This document shows positions 33,501 through 40,291 of a stretch of 64,000 bases of DNA, in pieces. Position 1 is the stretch's first letter. The number at the start of each line of letters is the position of its first letter. The notes under the pieces are model-generated. The model did no database searches. It saw only the letters and a list, made by a program, of their open reading frames with translations, and was not told where the DNA came from. The stretch is from Hyposmocoma kahamanoa (taxonomy: Eukaryota > Arthropoda > Insecta > Lepidoptera > Cosmopterigidae), in the NCBI RefSeq assembly GCF_003589595.1, contig NW_020653711.1, forward strand, positions 3,915,207 to 3,979,206, read 5' to 3'. A program made the translations under genes and the position numbers.

Positions 33501-35828
33501 TTTAACTATAATTTAAATTTATTGAATATTATGATGTTCAACTATCATGATATATATGTTATGTGAAATTAGAATTAGTATATAATGTAGTATAAGTAGA
33601 GCTTGTGAAACCTTACCTATTTCTATGTTAACTTATGTCTCCGGGCGTCGGGGGCAATGGCAAAGTTAAGATTTAAACCTCTGAGTGGCATTGCAACTGT
33701 TATGGACAGGTGTGTCGCTTACCACCAGGCACACAACTTGTATTAATTAATATTCAATTAATATTATTTAAAAAATACTCCACTAGTTTGTCACAAGTAT
33801 TAATACAAAGATCGAACACTAAGAAAAATTCTTTCGATCGATTAATAATTACGTTAATGAAAGCTTCCTAATGGCATATTTGAACTGGAATGGCTTATTG
33901 TCAGATATATTAATTTCTTGATATTCGTTATTAAATTGAGTACAAGCCCGTACAAGGAACCTATTTTTAGAATGATTAGTGCGAGAATGAGGTATTGCAA
34001 ATGGGCCTCGCGGACGTAGGTTGGGTCTTGGACATGTTAATGAAGTTTGGCTTAATAAATAAGTAGATTGTTAATAGTTTTGAAAAGAAAAAGTTGGTCC
34101 CGAAGCTCTCTCCGTTTTTGCGAAGGTATAATTTTTGTAGGTTTAAATTTCCAATATTTATATTTCAATCTTTTAACAAATTTATTTTGTACTCTTTCGA
34201 TCATGTCGACATGTCTATTTTTCCCCCAGATATCCTATTAGCATGCTCTAATCGTATCGCCCATGTCATTAAATTCAGTACTGGTAAATAATATTTAAAG
34301 TTGCCATAAGAAGAAAAACAAAAATTCGTACGTTTCTTTGTCATAGGTCTTCGAGTAACCTACAATATAACACTACCAGAAGATAATCGGGTTGTTTCCG
34401 CGATTGTCGGCGATATTAATTCCACCACACCTTTGGACATTGATGCAATTTATCAAGTATCGCTGCCGGCTTTTCTGGGTGATGGAGGAGATGGGTATAC
34501 TGTAAGTAACTGAAATTTAATCATATCCTTATTGTACAGGGTGTCTCACACGGCTATGCGACACGGAGAACAAGTATTAATTGTAGATAGCCGGAGATAC
34601 GTACTGAATATCGACCGTAAAACGCATTGTGATTCATTTTAACTGCCTCCGTGGCCGGACAGTCACGCAGAGATTCCAGGTTCGATTCCCGGGCCGAGAG
34701 AAATAATTGTATGGTATTTGTACATTTATTCAATCTAAAATGTACAAAAAAGTCCATGGCACCCGCGACACAGGGTTTCCCTAGTGCGGGGCTATGTTGA
34801 GTGTGTGCGTTATTTACTTATTTATTTTCATTTAAAAATGTTAAAAATGGTGTTCCTTTAATTGAAGATACTACGTTACTTTTGACGACTTCCGTGGTCG
34901 ATGGATTTGCGTTTTTACGGCGGTGCCAGCCGGGTCAATGTAAAAAAGTAACTTTTCTATATTGTGTCGGGTGTGGGTGTTTGTGGTACTGTAGTTGTTT
35001 CCGATCTGTATGTGACGTTGTCTAATATTTATTTATTTTTAAAAGGAGTTAATCCTCATAATTGATTCTTTCGATTGGCATTATATAAATATATAAATAC
35101 AGGACTTTTTTTTTTCAAATTTGGTCGGTTTGATTCTCAAATGAGACAAGCAAATTTTTCAAAGTTTTTGAATGCAGTATTACTTACTCTTATAATAAAA
35201 TAATGTCTCCATGAAGCAAATGTCCTATCTACAATTAACTGCCTCCGTGGTCGAACTGTTGCCATGCTGGACTACCACGTAAAGGTCCTGGGTTCCATTC
35301 CCAAGCCAGGAGAAATATGTGTTTGGCTTATATTTATTTATCTCGTGAGTTTGGGTGTAATTTGTGGTTGTCTATGCGTGTGTCCATGGCACCTGCGATA
35401 TGGGGTTTCCCTAGTGCGGGATATGAGTGTGTGCGTTATTATTATTATTACAATATTTAAAGTACTTACCCTCCATGTTGCATAGCCGTGGGACACTCTG
35501 TATATAGCAAATTTTAATTGATATCGTTATATTATCATTGATTGAACACTCATTCATTTTTGTATAAGAAACTCTAGGGCTTGCTCTTTTTAATAGACAT
35601 TTGTTCACATTTATCATTTACTGGTTAGTCGATTATGTATTGGCCGTGTTCTACACGCTGTTGATACAGTAAATAACTGGATCAAAATATTTTTTCTTAC
35701 AGATGTTCCCACTCGGTAGGAAGAATATACAACAAATTGGCCGCGATCAAACAATTTTAACAGCATACCTAGAAAAGAATTCTCCCATAACTGTCAAGAC
35801 CGATGGAAGAATTAGGATTCTTTATTAA
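9366..35828 (+). CDS. 5'-nucleotidase/apyrase-type ecto-nucleotidase, gene A (exons 2-11)
   Basis: Ten GT-AG-bounded exons join in frame: 9366-9588, 19951-20148, 22865-22995, 28730-28880, 30092-30218, 31239-31396, 31649-31730, 32542-32700, 34347-34501 and 35703-35828, giving about 502 residues plus stop. The family hydrolyses extracellular nucleoside phosphates using two metal ions. Motifs in order are LLLNAGDSFQG, GNHEFDDGPEGL, LSHCG, GGHSHS in the N-terminal metallophosphatase domain, then the C-terminal nucleotide-binding domain ending FLGDGGDGYT. The exon with the signal peptide and the first ND.H metal motif is not found in the 9.3 kb upstream, so the 5' end lies outside the window or is lost. 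The C-terminus (RIRILY) has no hydrophobic GPI tail, so a secreted apyrase-like product is inferred. Exon sizes match gene B exactly. Confidence 0.93.
9589..10346. other. Gene A intron 2, 5' part
   Basis: The first ~90 bp are clearly alignable with the start of gene B intron 2 (TTATTTTTACTATTCTC...). The rest has no recognised gene or repeat before the provirus target site CACT at 10347-10350. Confidence 0.6.
10351..10784 (+). repeat. 5' LTR of the gene A provirus
   Basis: It begins TGTTACGCAAGGCGAACGTA and ends AACAAACTTAAT(T), matching the copy at 19258. Relative to that copy it contains a 137-bp palindromic insert (10454-10590) and lacks about 65 bp of AT-rich sequence. Confidence 0.93.
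10454..10590. repeat. Palindromic MITE inside the 5' LTR
   Basis: The ends are TAGGGCTAGCA and TGCTAGCCCTA, with further inverted blocks inside (GCGAGCGACATAA / TTATGTCGCTC). It is flanked by a CAG duplication. It is absent at the same point in the 3' LTR, where CAG occurs once, so it inserted after the provirus did. Confidence 0.88.
10785..10800 (+). promoter_or_regulatory. Primer-binding site of the provirus
   Basis: TGGCGCAGTCGGTAGG lies immediately after the LTR end. This is the serine-tRNA-type primer site known from several insect errantiviruses. The tRNA identity is from general knowledge and was not checked by alignment. Confidence 0.75.
10968..11393 (-). pseudogene. LINE reverse transcriptase C-terminus inserted in the provirus leader
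   Basis: The minus strand encodes VFYRIHFGECAQELFNL...LLRSTR...PEKYNLGLFKARVN, the C-terminal tail of a CR1/L2-like LINE polyprotein. The same family recurs at 24725-25830, 53165-53870 and 55450-55745. Position between primer site and gag shows insertion into the provirus. Confidence 0.75.
12505..12598. repeat. 94-bp insert with perfect 19-bp inverted repeat in gag
   Basis: It is flanked by 12-bp direct copies of CAGCAATCATCT (12493-12504, 12599-12610). It contains ATGATTATCACTAGTATCA (12541-12559) and its exact reverse complement (12579-12597), spaced by 19 bases. This could be a hairpin-carrying insertion with target duplication, or part of a LINE tail. Confidence 0.7.
12611..12700 (+). 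mobile_element. LINE 3'-tail-like sequence within gag
   Basis: TCTAGAGATAAGCTCACCTTTG..., ending GTGCAATAAAGAGTTATTATTA, is typical of lepidopteran LINE 3' ends with a polyadenylation-like AATAAA. It separates the two gag segments and probably forms one insertion with the 94-bp piece before it. Confidence 0.5.
13429..13524. repeat. Twin perfect hairpins with CATA loops inside pol
   Basis: The first hairpin has 10-bp arms CATACAGATG/CATCTGTATG (13429-13438, 13443-13452) around CATA. The second has 30-bp arms (13461-13490 and 13495-13524), fully complementary, containing CAGAATCGCGTTACGTGAGT, also with a CATA loop (13491-13494). The pair disrupts the pol frame between protease and RT. Confidence 0.92.
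15890..16069 (-). mobile_element. LINE 3'-end insertion in integrase
   Basis: It starts with poly-T, so it lies in minus orientation, and is flanked by exact 13-bp target duplications AAGTTGTTCCACC (15876-15888, 16070-16082). The GC-rich body reads GGAGACTCAGGAGC...CGGTTAAGTCGGCGCCGTGG. The length and lack of an ORF fit a 5'-truncated LINE or SINE. Confidence 0.85.
16618..17262 (-). mobile_element. Retroposon insert with gag-like ORF in pol
   Basis: Poly-T and TTTA repeats at 16620-16645 mark the 3' end of a minus-strand insertion. It encodes a protein segment whose core includes TALTGPNHLLRPAVPTT, LYVSRLPYSTKSADIVEYM and FWPKGVIYRRFRGRLPD, ending at a stop near 16803. Related proteins are widespread in lepidopteran transposable elements. 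I do not know the element's formal family. Pol resumes at about 17263. Confidence 0.7.
17521..19250 (+). pseudogene. env: Provirus env (baculovirus F-like fusion protein type), broken
   Basis: Several frames between pol and the 3' LTR have the layout of an insect errantivirus envelope: a helical N-terminal subunit, a basic cleavage motif (KRR at about 17854-17862) followed by a Gly-rich fusion-peptide-like stretch, then heptad-type sequence (18072-18377) and a long ectodomain (18538-19290). In the native role it would be a membrane glycoprotein for entry. At least three frame breaks and a stop at 18375 prevent expression. Confidence 0.78.
19258..19632 (+). repeat. 3' LTR of the gene A provirus
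   Basis: A purine tract GAGGGGAGG lies immediately upstream, consistent with the polypurine tract. It shares start and end with the 5' LTR. It carries about 65 extra bases (TGACACTGTACAG...ATGAAAAAT) missing from the 5' copy and lacks the 137-bp MITE. Confidence 0.92.
19951..20148 (+). CDS. Gene A exon 3
   Basis: 198 bp (66 codons), acceptor CCTTGACAG, donor GTATGA. It encodes the metal-binding GNHEFDDGPEGL block and IGIIGLATPET. 57 of 66 residues match gene B exon 3. Confidence 0.95.
20560..20815 (+). mobile_element. LINE 3' end with (ATT)n tail
   Basis: GAGACAGGCGCAGCCTAGTG followed by GGGGATCATAGTTCAAATA and a TTATTATTATTG tail is typical of lepidopteran LINE 3' termini. There is no coding part. 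Confidence 0.6.
22345..22413 (+). pseudogene. Reverse transcriptase motif fragment
   Basis: The plus strand reads TTGVPQGSIPSPFLFHIYEIQ then stop, the GVPQGS...P.LF..Y block of LINE reverse transcriptases. It is isolated and only about 23 codons long. Confidence 0.65.
22865..22995 (+). CDS. Gene A exon 4
   Basis: 131 bp, acceptor TTTGCAG, donor GTAAGT. It encodes YLSSPGKVVFMDPGEATDRE and the LSHCG metal motif. The apparent TAG at its end is not a stop: TA is completed by T of exon 5 to give Tyr. 35 of 43 residues match gene B. Confidence 0.93.
23028..23322 (+). repeat. Family A retroposon, full length
   Basis: It runs from AGTAGCAGTTGAGCTTC to TTGATAAAAAAA. The internal hairpin is partly decayed (CAGTAATG with CATTGCTG). 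Confidence 0.85.
23380..23525 (+). repeat. CTGCTGGGCAT-type dispersed repeat (family H)
   Basis: GACTGCTGGGCATGAGTTTC ... TTTCCAAGGGTTGTGAA ... ATTTCATCACGA. Related copies lie at 54645-54880 and 55935-56100. This is a common lepidopteran repeat type. Confidence 0.6.
23577..23765 (-). repeat. tRNA-derived SINE (family D), minus
   Basis: The reverse strand shows the same head (TGGTATAGCATC...CGTCGGTTTGAATCC) and, beyond it, AGATTTCTCATAGATGG, shared with the copy at 44205. Confidence 0.65.
23826..24063. repeat. Fold-back element containing SINE D sequence
   Basis: Arms of about 75 bp: left AAATTTTTATTGAATTGATA...GAAATTACTCCACAAG...TTATAATTATTAAT, right ATTAATAATTATAACAAACT...GTGGAGTAATTTC...AATTCAATAAAAATTT. 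The loop holds a minus-strand tRNA-like SINE head. Confidence 0.7.
24490..24640. repeat. MITE family F, partial
   Basis: AAGTATGAAGCTTCATTCGC ... TTTTGTCGAGTATTAC ... GATGTCGGACGGAGAACGAG matches, in rearranged form, the element with two inverted ends at 31998-32156. The left terminal repeat is missing here. Confidence 0.6.
24725..25830 (-). mobile_element. LINE 3' fragment with RT C-terminus, minus
   Basis: The minus strand encodes RKRYASTFIWRNTMDWNSLPAY...PERYNLDFFKARVN, the C-terminal tail of a LINE polyprotein, at about 25611-25345, followed by a long 3' UTR. The UTR to about 24728 is clearly homologous, in the opposite orientation, to 53525-53870 (shared blocks CAAGTTTAGTAAGTAATGAA, TATTGATATATTAGACATTT). 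Confidence 0.75.
25831..26824. other. Gene A intron 4, mid part
   Basis: Half of the family E fold-back repeat lies at about 26080-26220 (GAAACTATTTTTCCGGATAT...CAAACAAACCAACGCTTCGG). No gene is seen in the rest. Confidence 0.55.
26825..27348. repeat. MITE family B
   Basis: A 524-bp element with inverted ends CATCGAGCATATAACTAGAA and the right end reading ..TCTATTTCTGGTCATATACTCGATG. It holds an internal GACGACACCCGTCAATTG palindrome-like block. Other copies are at 42845-43325 and 60952-61469. No ORF. Confidence 0.85.
27349..27887. other. Gene A intron 4, spacer
   Basis: No gene was recognised. A lone + strand family A tail (TACCACCAGGTGTATAACTT) lies at about 27857-27885, directly against a minus copy. 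Confidence 0.5.
27888..28136 (-). repeat. Family A retroposon, minus, head-to-head with next copy
   Basis: It carries the family blocks in reverse, ending with CTCTACTGCTACTAAAA. Its 5' end touches the 5' end of the + copy starting at 28137, making a ~530-bp inverted pair. Confidence 0.85.
28137..28420 (+). repeat. Family A retroposon, plus, head-to-head
   Basis: A near-complete copy from GCAGTAGAAGTCC to CACTTGGTAT, with no poly-A. The internal hairpin is shortened (CAATGAGAGCATTACT). Confidence 0.85.
28730..28880 (+). CDS. Gene A exon 5
   Basis: 151 bp, acceptor ATTTTGCAG, donor GTATGT. It encodes ELARDHGEYIDIIVGGHSHS, including the GGHSH metal-binding motif. Confidence 0.94.
28895..29030. 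repeat. GC-rich palindromic MITE (family J)
   Basis: Inverted ends GCTTCCCACG...CGTGGGAAGC, with GTCCGTGATTTCACGGAC forming an inner hairpin. It starts only 14 bp after exon 5. A partial copy starts at 31885. Confidence 0.85.
29031..30091. other. Gene A intron 5, remainder
   Basis: No gene. A GC-rich patch lies at 29050-29180, and a 16-bp near-perfect inverted repeat (TTGCAAGCACAGACAT, one mismatch) at 29736-29769. Confidence 0.5.
30092..30218 (+). CDS. Gene A exon 6
   Basis: 127 bp, acceptor TTTTTTCCAG, donor GTATGT. It encodes VLVVQASAFTKYLGNLTVFF and KWEGGPIFLNRSIPE. Confidence 0.94.
30753..30888 (-). repeat. Family A retroposon, 3' half, minus
   Basis: Poly-T, then ATGTGATGGGACGAACAAGT, to GATCTGAGGGGCACTG. 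The 5' half is missing. It is flanked by a GGTTCTCAATTCGA / TTTTGAGGTCGGTTTTTTTA repeat that also occurs near 37300, 52955-53150 and 58660-58830. Confidence 0.75.
31239..31396 (+). CDS. Gene A exon 7
   Basis: 158 bp, acceptor TTACAG, donor GTAAGG. It encodes the linker and start of the C-terminal domain (IGESTTTLLADECVYGECPL then GNLIVDTIQAV). Confidence 0.93.
31649..31730 (+). CDS. Gene A exon 8
   Basis: 82 bp, acceptor TTATTACAG, donor GTAAGT. It encodes KEKVKSNYDYITFIQSSNIK, the domain corresponding to substrate-binding strand segments in 5'-nucleotidases. Confidence 0.9.
31885..32290. repeat. Partial family J MITE split by a family F MITE
   Basis: The left end GCTTCCCACGGTCTGTGATT at 31885 matches family J. 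A family F element sits at 31998-32156, with inverted ends CTCTCGTTC..GACATCCGTCC / GGATGTCGGACGGAGAACGA. A final GTGATTTCACGGACC near 32269 resembles the family J hairpin. Confidence 0.65.
32542..32700 (+). CDS. Gene A exon 9
   Basis: 159 bp, acceptor ATTTCAG, donor GTGAGT. It encodes GVLFEIFPYYDRITTVELQG and PRVLQVSG, typical C-terminal domain motifs. Confidence 0.94.
32992..33217. repeat. Possible short-TIR element
   Basis: Exact 10-bp inverted ends AGTGGCGAGG / CCTCGCCACT, 226 bp apart. No ORF of note. Target duplication is unclear. Confidence 0.45.
33595..33742 (+). repeat. Family A retroposon, internally deleted
   Basis: The 5' block is shortened (AGTAGAGCTTGTGAAACCTT), then it jumps to AACTTATGTCTC and the 3' block TTACCACCAGGCACACAACT. 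The hairpin segment is deleted. Confidence 0.7.
33748..33850 (-). repeat. SINE family D tail, minus
   Basis: AATACTCCACTAGTTTGTCA ... TAATACAAAGATCGAACACT is the reverse complement of the SINE D tail. Confidence 0.65.
33860..34270 (-). pseudogene. LINE reverse transcriptase C-terminus
   Basis: The minus strand reads, with breaks, a Jockey-like C-terminal region: RLKYKYWKF, then RRELRDQLFLFKTINNLL, then a segment containing RGPFAIPHSRTNHSKNRFL. Premature stops are present. It lies in intron 9, just upstream of exon 10. Confidence 0.65.
34347..34501 (+). CDS. Gene A exon 10
   Basis: 155 bp, acceptor TCATAG, donor GTAAGT. It encodes LRVTYNITLPEDNRVV and AFLGDGGDGYT, the nucleotide-binding loop of the C-terminal domain. 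Confidence 0.94.
34639..34830 (+). repeat. tRNA-derived SINE (family C)
   Basis: AACTGCCTCCGTGGCCGGAC, B box GGTTCGATTCC, and the tail GGCACCCGCGACACAGGG then TTTCCCTAGTGCGGGG. The head is partly deleted and the body diverges near 34700. Confidence 0.75.
35236..35451 (+). repeat. tRNA-derived SINE (family C)
   Basis: TAACTGCCTCCGTGGTCGAA, B box GGTTCCATTCC, body CTCGTGAGTTTGGGTGTAAT, ATT-repeat tail. Confidence 0.8.
35703..35828 (+). CDS. Gene A exon 11 (terminal)
   Basis: Acceptor TTCTTACAG. 41 codons, then TAA at 35826-35828. It encodes MFPLGRKNIQQIGRDQTILT to TDGRIRILY. No GPI-anchor-like hydrophobic tail follows. Confidence 0.94.
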   Translation: MFPLGRKNIQQIGRDQTILTAYLEKNSPITVKTDGRIRILY

Positions 35829-35903
35829 ACCGCAGTATAGTGTTGAGACTTGTTTGGGCCCACTACCATTCCTTGAAGTACAAGCTGGAGTATTAGTATT
35901 TAT

Positions 35904-35909
35904 AATAAA
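35904..35909 (+). terminator. Gene A polyadenylation signal
   Basis: AATAAA lies 76 bp after the stop codon, followed by a GTGTG-rich stretch. Confidence 0.7.
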
Positions 35910-36342
35910 AATTCGTGTGCGGCTCTAGTACCGGTAGGCTTGCTAAATTGTCGGGAAATCTGGGATTGTCCCGGAATTCTTCGTTTTGTCCCGTGTCCAG
36001 TAATTAGACTTTGCTGTCCCGGATTCCAAACACTTAGAAGTTGTTTTTACAAACTTACTAGAGTCATTCATAAAATAAGTCCCCCAGGCGCTGTAGTCGA
36101 AATGAGTATTAAAAAATCCTAAGATAGATAGAAAACAACGTTACGGCCATGTTGTGACCGTCACATTAGATAGATTTCCATCTCACAAATTAGTTGTAGT
36201 AGTAGACGGGCCGTCTTCCTTATCCTAGTAGAATTGTCCCGGAAGTGATAAGTTAATATTTGGCACGGATAGATATTTTTTCATGCGTTTAAAAGACGGA
36301 TAGCCTCAATATTCACACACCAATCGCCCTGAGAACACGTCT

Positions 36343-36525
36343 GTGATGGATCCACACTTTGTTGCACTTTTATATTGGTATAGAAGACGACAACGGCTTT
36401 GCCGCCGGAAGAACAGAGGGTGTTTGGTTCATCCAATGAATCAAGAAGCATTGTGTACTAACACATTTGAAAAATTGTACGAAAATCTGAGTAATGATAA
36501 AAAATACGAGTCTTTGTTTCAGTAA
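36343..36525 (+). pseudogene. PIF/Harbinger transposase N-terminal remnant
   Basis: An ORF of 60 codons from ATG reads ALLYWYRRRQRL..RK..GCLVHPMNQEA and FEKLYENLSNDKKY..LFQ. The basic stretch followed by a VHP motif and a F..L...L pattern resembles PIF-type transposase N-termini, which commonly have W.HP there. No catalytic part follows, so it would be an internally deleted derivative. Confidence 0.5.
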
Positions 36526-37445
36526 AGATATCAATAAATCGTTGCCCACAGAAGATTAGCTGGTCATTTTGTATTAATAAAATTATGCGTGCCGTCCTTC
36601 TAAATCACTACTTCAAACTAGACGCCGCTTGTTCGGTAAATATTCGATAAAAAACGTATGAGATAAAGAGATGCATTAACACTATGCGCCACTGCACACA
36701 GAACACGTTAAAGGTCATTCGGTTTGCATGACAAGCCAAGGAAAAACACCGCTGTGTGAACAGTTCTATATCTAATGTATGCGCCACTGTTTATTCGGTA
36801 AGATTTTTACTACAAAAAACGTGCAGTACAATGCCGTGTGAGCGGGGGGGTTAGTAGCGGTCACCCGTCGAATTGCTTCAATTCGCGCATCGATAAGTGT
36901 TATGACTCCCTTATAGTCGTGGTGATTCAATAGTCAGTATAAACCATCCATCATTATTTTGTCTTCAGTTATCATCAATTGTCTTGTACTTGACAGACCG
37001 CCAAGGAAGTAAGAACCTTGATTAGTACGGGGTAAGGAGGTAAAAACTAAAAAATGATTACGTTAAAACGAGTTGCGTCTGTCGATCACATTCACGGTGT
37101 GGTGAACAGCTGGAACTTATATGTTAGTATTCTCAGGCACAGGCTTAACAAATTCTTACTTTTTCTGTAAAGAACACTATGTAAATGACGTATTGTACAA
37201 TATTGAACTTAGTACGCTTTCAAATTGGACGCTTGGCAGCCCTTGTAGGGCTGCAGTGGCGCCACTGTGGTGCTGCAGCCGCGCCACTCCTAAAAACGAG
37301 GTTCTCAATTCGATTTTTTTTTCTGTTTTTGTGTGTATGTTACATGATTACTCCGGCATTTGTGAACCGATTTTCATGATTTTTTGGAAAGTGAGTACCT
37401 CAGCATTGGTTCCATTTCAATTTGAAGAAAATGTTCCATCTCTAA
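36526..37445. other. Intergenic spacer after the PIF remnant
   Basis: It holds two ATGCGCCACTG repeats (about 36683 and 36779), a TGCAG/CGCC palindromic cluster at 37230-37290 and a GGTTCTCAATTCGA repeat at about 37300. No gene. Confidence 0.5.
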
Positions 37446-37875
37446 GGCTGCCTTTCCACCAGAGATGTGCGAGGTAGCGAGGCGGCGCGAGGATGTGTAG
37501 CGGCGCTGTGAAACGGTGTGATATTTTCCACCAAAGCTGTGCGAGGATACGTTACGAACTCTTTTTAGCTATGCGCGGGCGGGTTACGGTGTGGCGGGGT
37601 GAGCGGTGGCGATGTGTCAGTGTCATACTTTCAGTAGTTCTAGTTTCCTATACCGTTTTGCACACATTCCTCGCCCGCATCCCTCGCACACTTTCGTCGC
37701 ACACATCTCTCGCACACATTTGTCGCTATTTTGTATGTACAAATACTTAGCTTCGCAAATCCTTTTCCACCGAAGCTGCGCTAAGCGAGGCTAGAAAAAT
37801 GAAGTGATCCTATTGGTGGATTTTTTCCTCGCATGCTGCTTCGCTACGTCGCACATCTCTGGTGGAAAGGCAGTC
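37446..37875. repeat. 430-bp MITE with TAA target duplication
   Basis: Inverted ends CTGCCTTTCCACCAGAGATG... / ...CATCTCTGGTGGAAAGGCAG, about 35 bp. TAA is at 37443-37445 and 37876-37878. An internal copy of the end motif (TTTCCACCAAAGCTGTGCGA, and later TTTTCCACCGAAGCTGCGC) shows subterminal repeats. The TAA duplication suggests mobilisation by a PIF/Harbinger-type enzyme. Confidence 0.88.
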
Positions 37876-38050
37876 TAAGGGTGGCAATCTAAGGGATGAA
37901 TGAAACTTCGGACTGTTACATCGGAAAATATGAAGTTTTTACTTTCAAAACGTTCTACCGTAAAATCGTGATTTTGCAGATCGCCTGTTACTTTTTGCTG
38001 CCGTCGAATAGTTTGAAAAAGAGGCGCGCGCTTGGCGCGAATGTGGCGTT

Positions 38051-38148
38051 GCATCTGCGTTTCTAAAATATTGTATGAAAATGAATATTGACGCTACTAT
38101 ATTACTCATTTTCATACAATATTTAGAAGCGCAGCTGCAGCGCCACAG
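38051..38148. repeat. Imperfect inverted repeat
   Basis: Left GCATCTGCGTTTCTAAAATA then TTGTATGAAAATGA; right TCATTTTCATACAATATTTA then GAAGCGCAGCTGC. Arms of about 33 bp. Surrounding TGGCGC/GCGCCA blocks extend the symmetry. Confidence 0.75.
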
Positions 38149-38968
38149 TGCCGCCACTGTACCGCTTCTATAAGCGACTAATTTAAAGGTGTCGTAATTA
38201 TTATCACAGATTGTGTTGTCCTTATATTATTTTACTAATGAGTCTATATGTGTGACAAATGTGTGCGGACAGCCCTGTCTTTGTTAACTACCAATTATCT
38301 CATCATCGTGCGATAAATAATTGCAGCTTTCGTTAAGAGATAAGTTTGTTGTTTTGTTTATGACTAAGCGATTTCTATTATATAAAATTACAATGCTTAT
38401 CTGTGTTTTATTTATGAACCAATTACGGCGAAGTAAAAAACAACGCAGTTTTAAATCTGCTCATTAATATGAATATCTTAAAGCTTATGCACACAGCGTA
38501 TTTTTTTTACGCGCGGACGACTACTTACGGCCGCTTTCTATATTCGATCCAGAATCTAAGATTGTTTTCAATCCAGATTTTATTCGATCCATTGATCGAT
38601 GCCGGATCTCTATTTCTATATGTCTATCTCGGCTCGAGCGCCCTTAAAAAAAAAAGGATCGGTCGTAAATTTACTCCCTCTCTGACGTTTAGTTCCACGC
38701 AATCGGAATAAGAGTTCATTACATGAATTAGTGAATAAAATGGTGGTTATGTTTCCAAGATTAATTTATTCATACATATGATTGCTTTTATCACAAATAT
38801 AAATTAATTGCAAACGTTCAAGTACAAAATATTTAAATCGTAAGTACGTCAAGAATGACGTGAATTTTCGAGGAACGGAACGCGGCGGGGAAATGTCAGT
38901 GTCAATTTATGTTTTGTTGATGTTTGTTCGTATTTGTGACGCGATTATTTATAATCTAAATTATAAAA

Positions 38969-40291
38969 ATGGAATCAGAAACCGTAAGTAAACGTTATTT
39001 ATTTCGTTATTTTTACTCAATAAGCATTCACTTCACGTACCTACTGTCAAGTGTATCAAAGGAGTTCATTGAATATTTCAAATAAAGTATGCGTGGGGAC
39101 GCAACGTCTCGCGCCTTTCTTGTATGCAAAAATTTAATTAACTTTTATTTGTTTGCAGAATAAAAACAAAGGTCTGTCGAAAGAAGAGACGAAAGGACTA
39201 CTTTCATTGATTGAGGGGAGCAAAATAATAAATAATAAAAAAACCAACACCACCAGTAATAAAATGAAGGTTGAAGAATGGAGTAGAATTGCCGACATTT
39301 TCAACGCCAGTATGGGAATCTGTCGCCGTACTCCACAACAGCTTCGTCTTAAGTGGGAAAACTTAAAGAAAAATTCACGTAAGCGTAGTACTGCCATACG
39401 AATGGCGCGGATCAAGGTAACCAGTTTGTAATTGAAAAATAATTATAGTAGAATTCATTCAAGAATACAGAGCCTCAAATCCATTAGAACCTCAATTTAG
39501 GATCTTACTTGGCATTTTATTGTAGAGTCCAATCTAATTGACTGTAATGTAAGGTAATAAATGAAGAGTAATCTAATGAAGCAGAAAAATTAAAGTCTTA
39601 TTTATGTTTTAGACTGGAGGTGGGCCACCAGAATACTTTCTACCAGATGAAATCCTAGACAGGGTGGCAGCATTGCTAGGTAGTACTGGGGAGGGTCTCA
39701 GTGTTGAGTTTGGTGGTGATGCTGAGCCCCAATCGTTTGGTGATAGTGACACTGATGGGAAAACATTTGCAGTGCCAGTTTTGGCTGACACATCCCCAGT
39801 ACCGATGCTATTGATTGACAGCCCTTTGCCTGTGGACAATCCTCCATCCATGTCCGCAGATTGTTTAAGTTACAACATAGTAACAACTACACCCACTGGC
39901 AATAAAATGCCAATTAATGACACAGGGAATGGGTTATTTAAGCCAGGCAATACTACTACCCTCAATAATAAGCGACATTTTAAATCAAGTGGTAATGTAC
40001 TATTATACTGTTTTTGTTAAGTTTATTTCTATATTTTCTTATTTTATATATTTCTTATTTTTAATAGCTATGTATTTTTGTTGCACAGGTGGTAAACGGA
40101 AGCTACTAAAGCCAGATGATGGGTGTCTTGCTAGAAATATGGCTATGGCAAAATATTTTGATAGTAAGAGTAAAGTATTAGAAACTCAGAATGAGAATAT
40201 TAAGCTTGTAAATCAGAAAATAATATTAGACCAGAGGAGCCGTCGGCGATTTGGTACACACCAAAGAATTAACGCCATTATATATCAATAA
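38969..40291 (+). CDS. Harbinger Myb/SANT-like DNA-binding protein
   Basis: Four exons (38969-38983, 39159-39416, 39613-39991, 40089-40291), all GT-AG, join to 284 residues from ATG to TAA. In this superfamily the second protein binds transposon ends and helps nuclear import of the transposase. The N-terminal ~90 residues have the trihelix/Myb-like layout: LSKEETKGLLSLIEG, then NKMKVEEWSRIADIFNA, then RTPQQLRLKWENLKKNSRK. The middle is Ser/Pro/Asp-rich. The C-terminus is a helical segment (YFDSKSKVLETQNENIKLVN) likely to mediate pairing. The 15-bp first exon encodes only MESET and is the least certain part. No obvious defect is seen. Confidence 0.85.

Larger units (their letters stand above)
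34537..35500. mobile_element. TA-flanked non-autonomous element carrying two SINEs
   Basis: Ends CAGGGTGTCTCACACGGCTA and (reverse) CAGAGTGTCCCACGGCTATG form ~36-bp imperfect inverted repeats. TA lies at both borders (34535-34536, 35501-35502). There is no transposase. Two family C SINEs are inside. It occupies most of gene A intron 10. Confidence 0.75.

Noticed and set aside
37945..38157. 70-codon minus ORF
   Set aside because: It lies within an inverted repeat and has no protein-like features.
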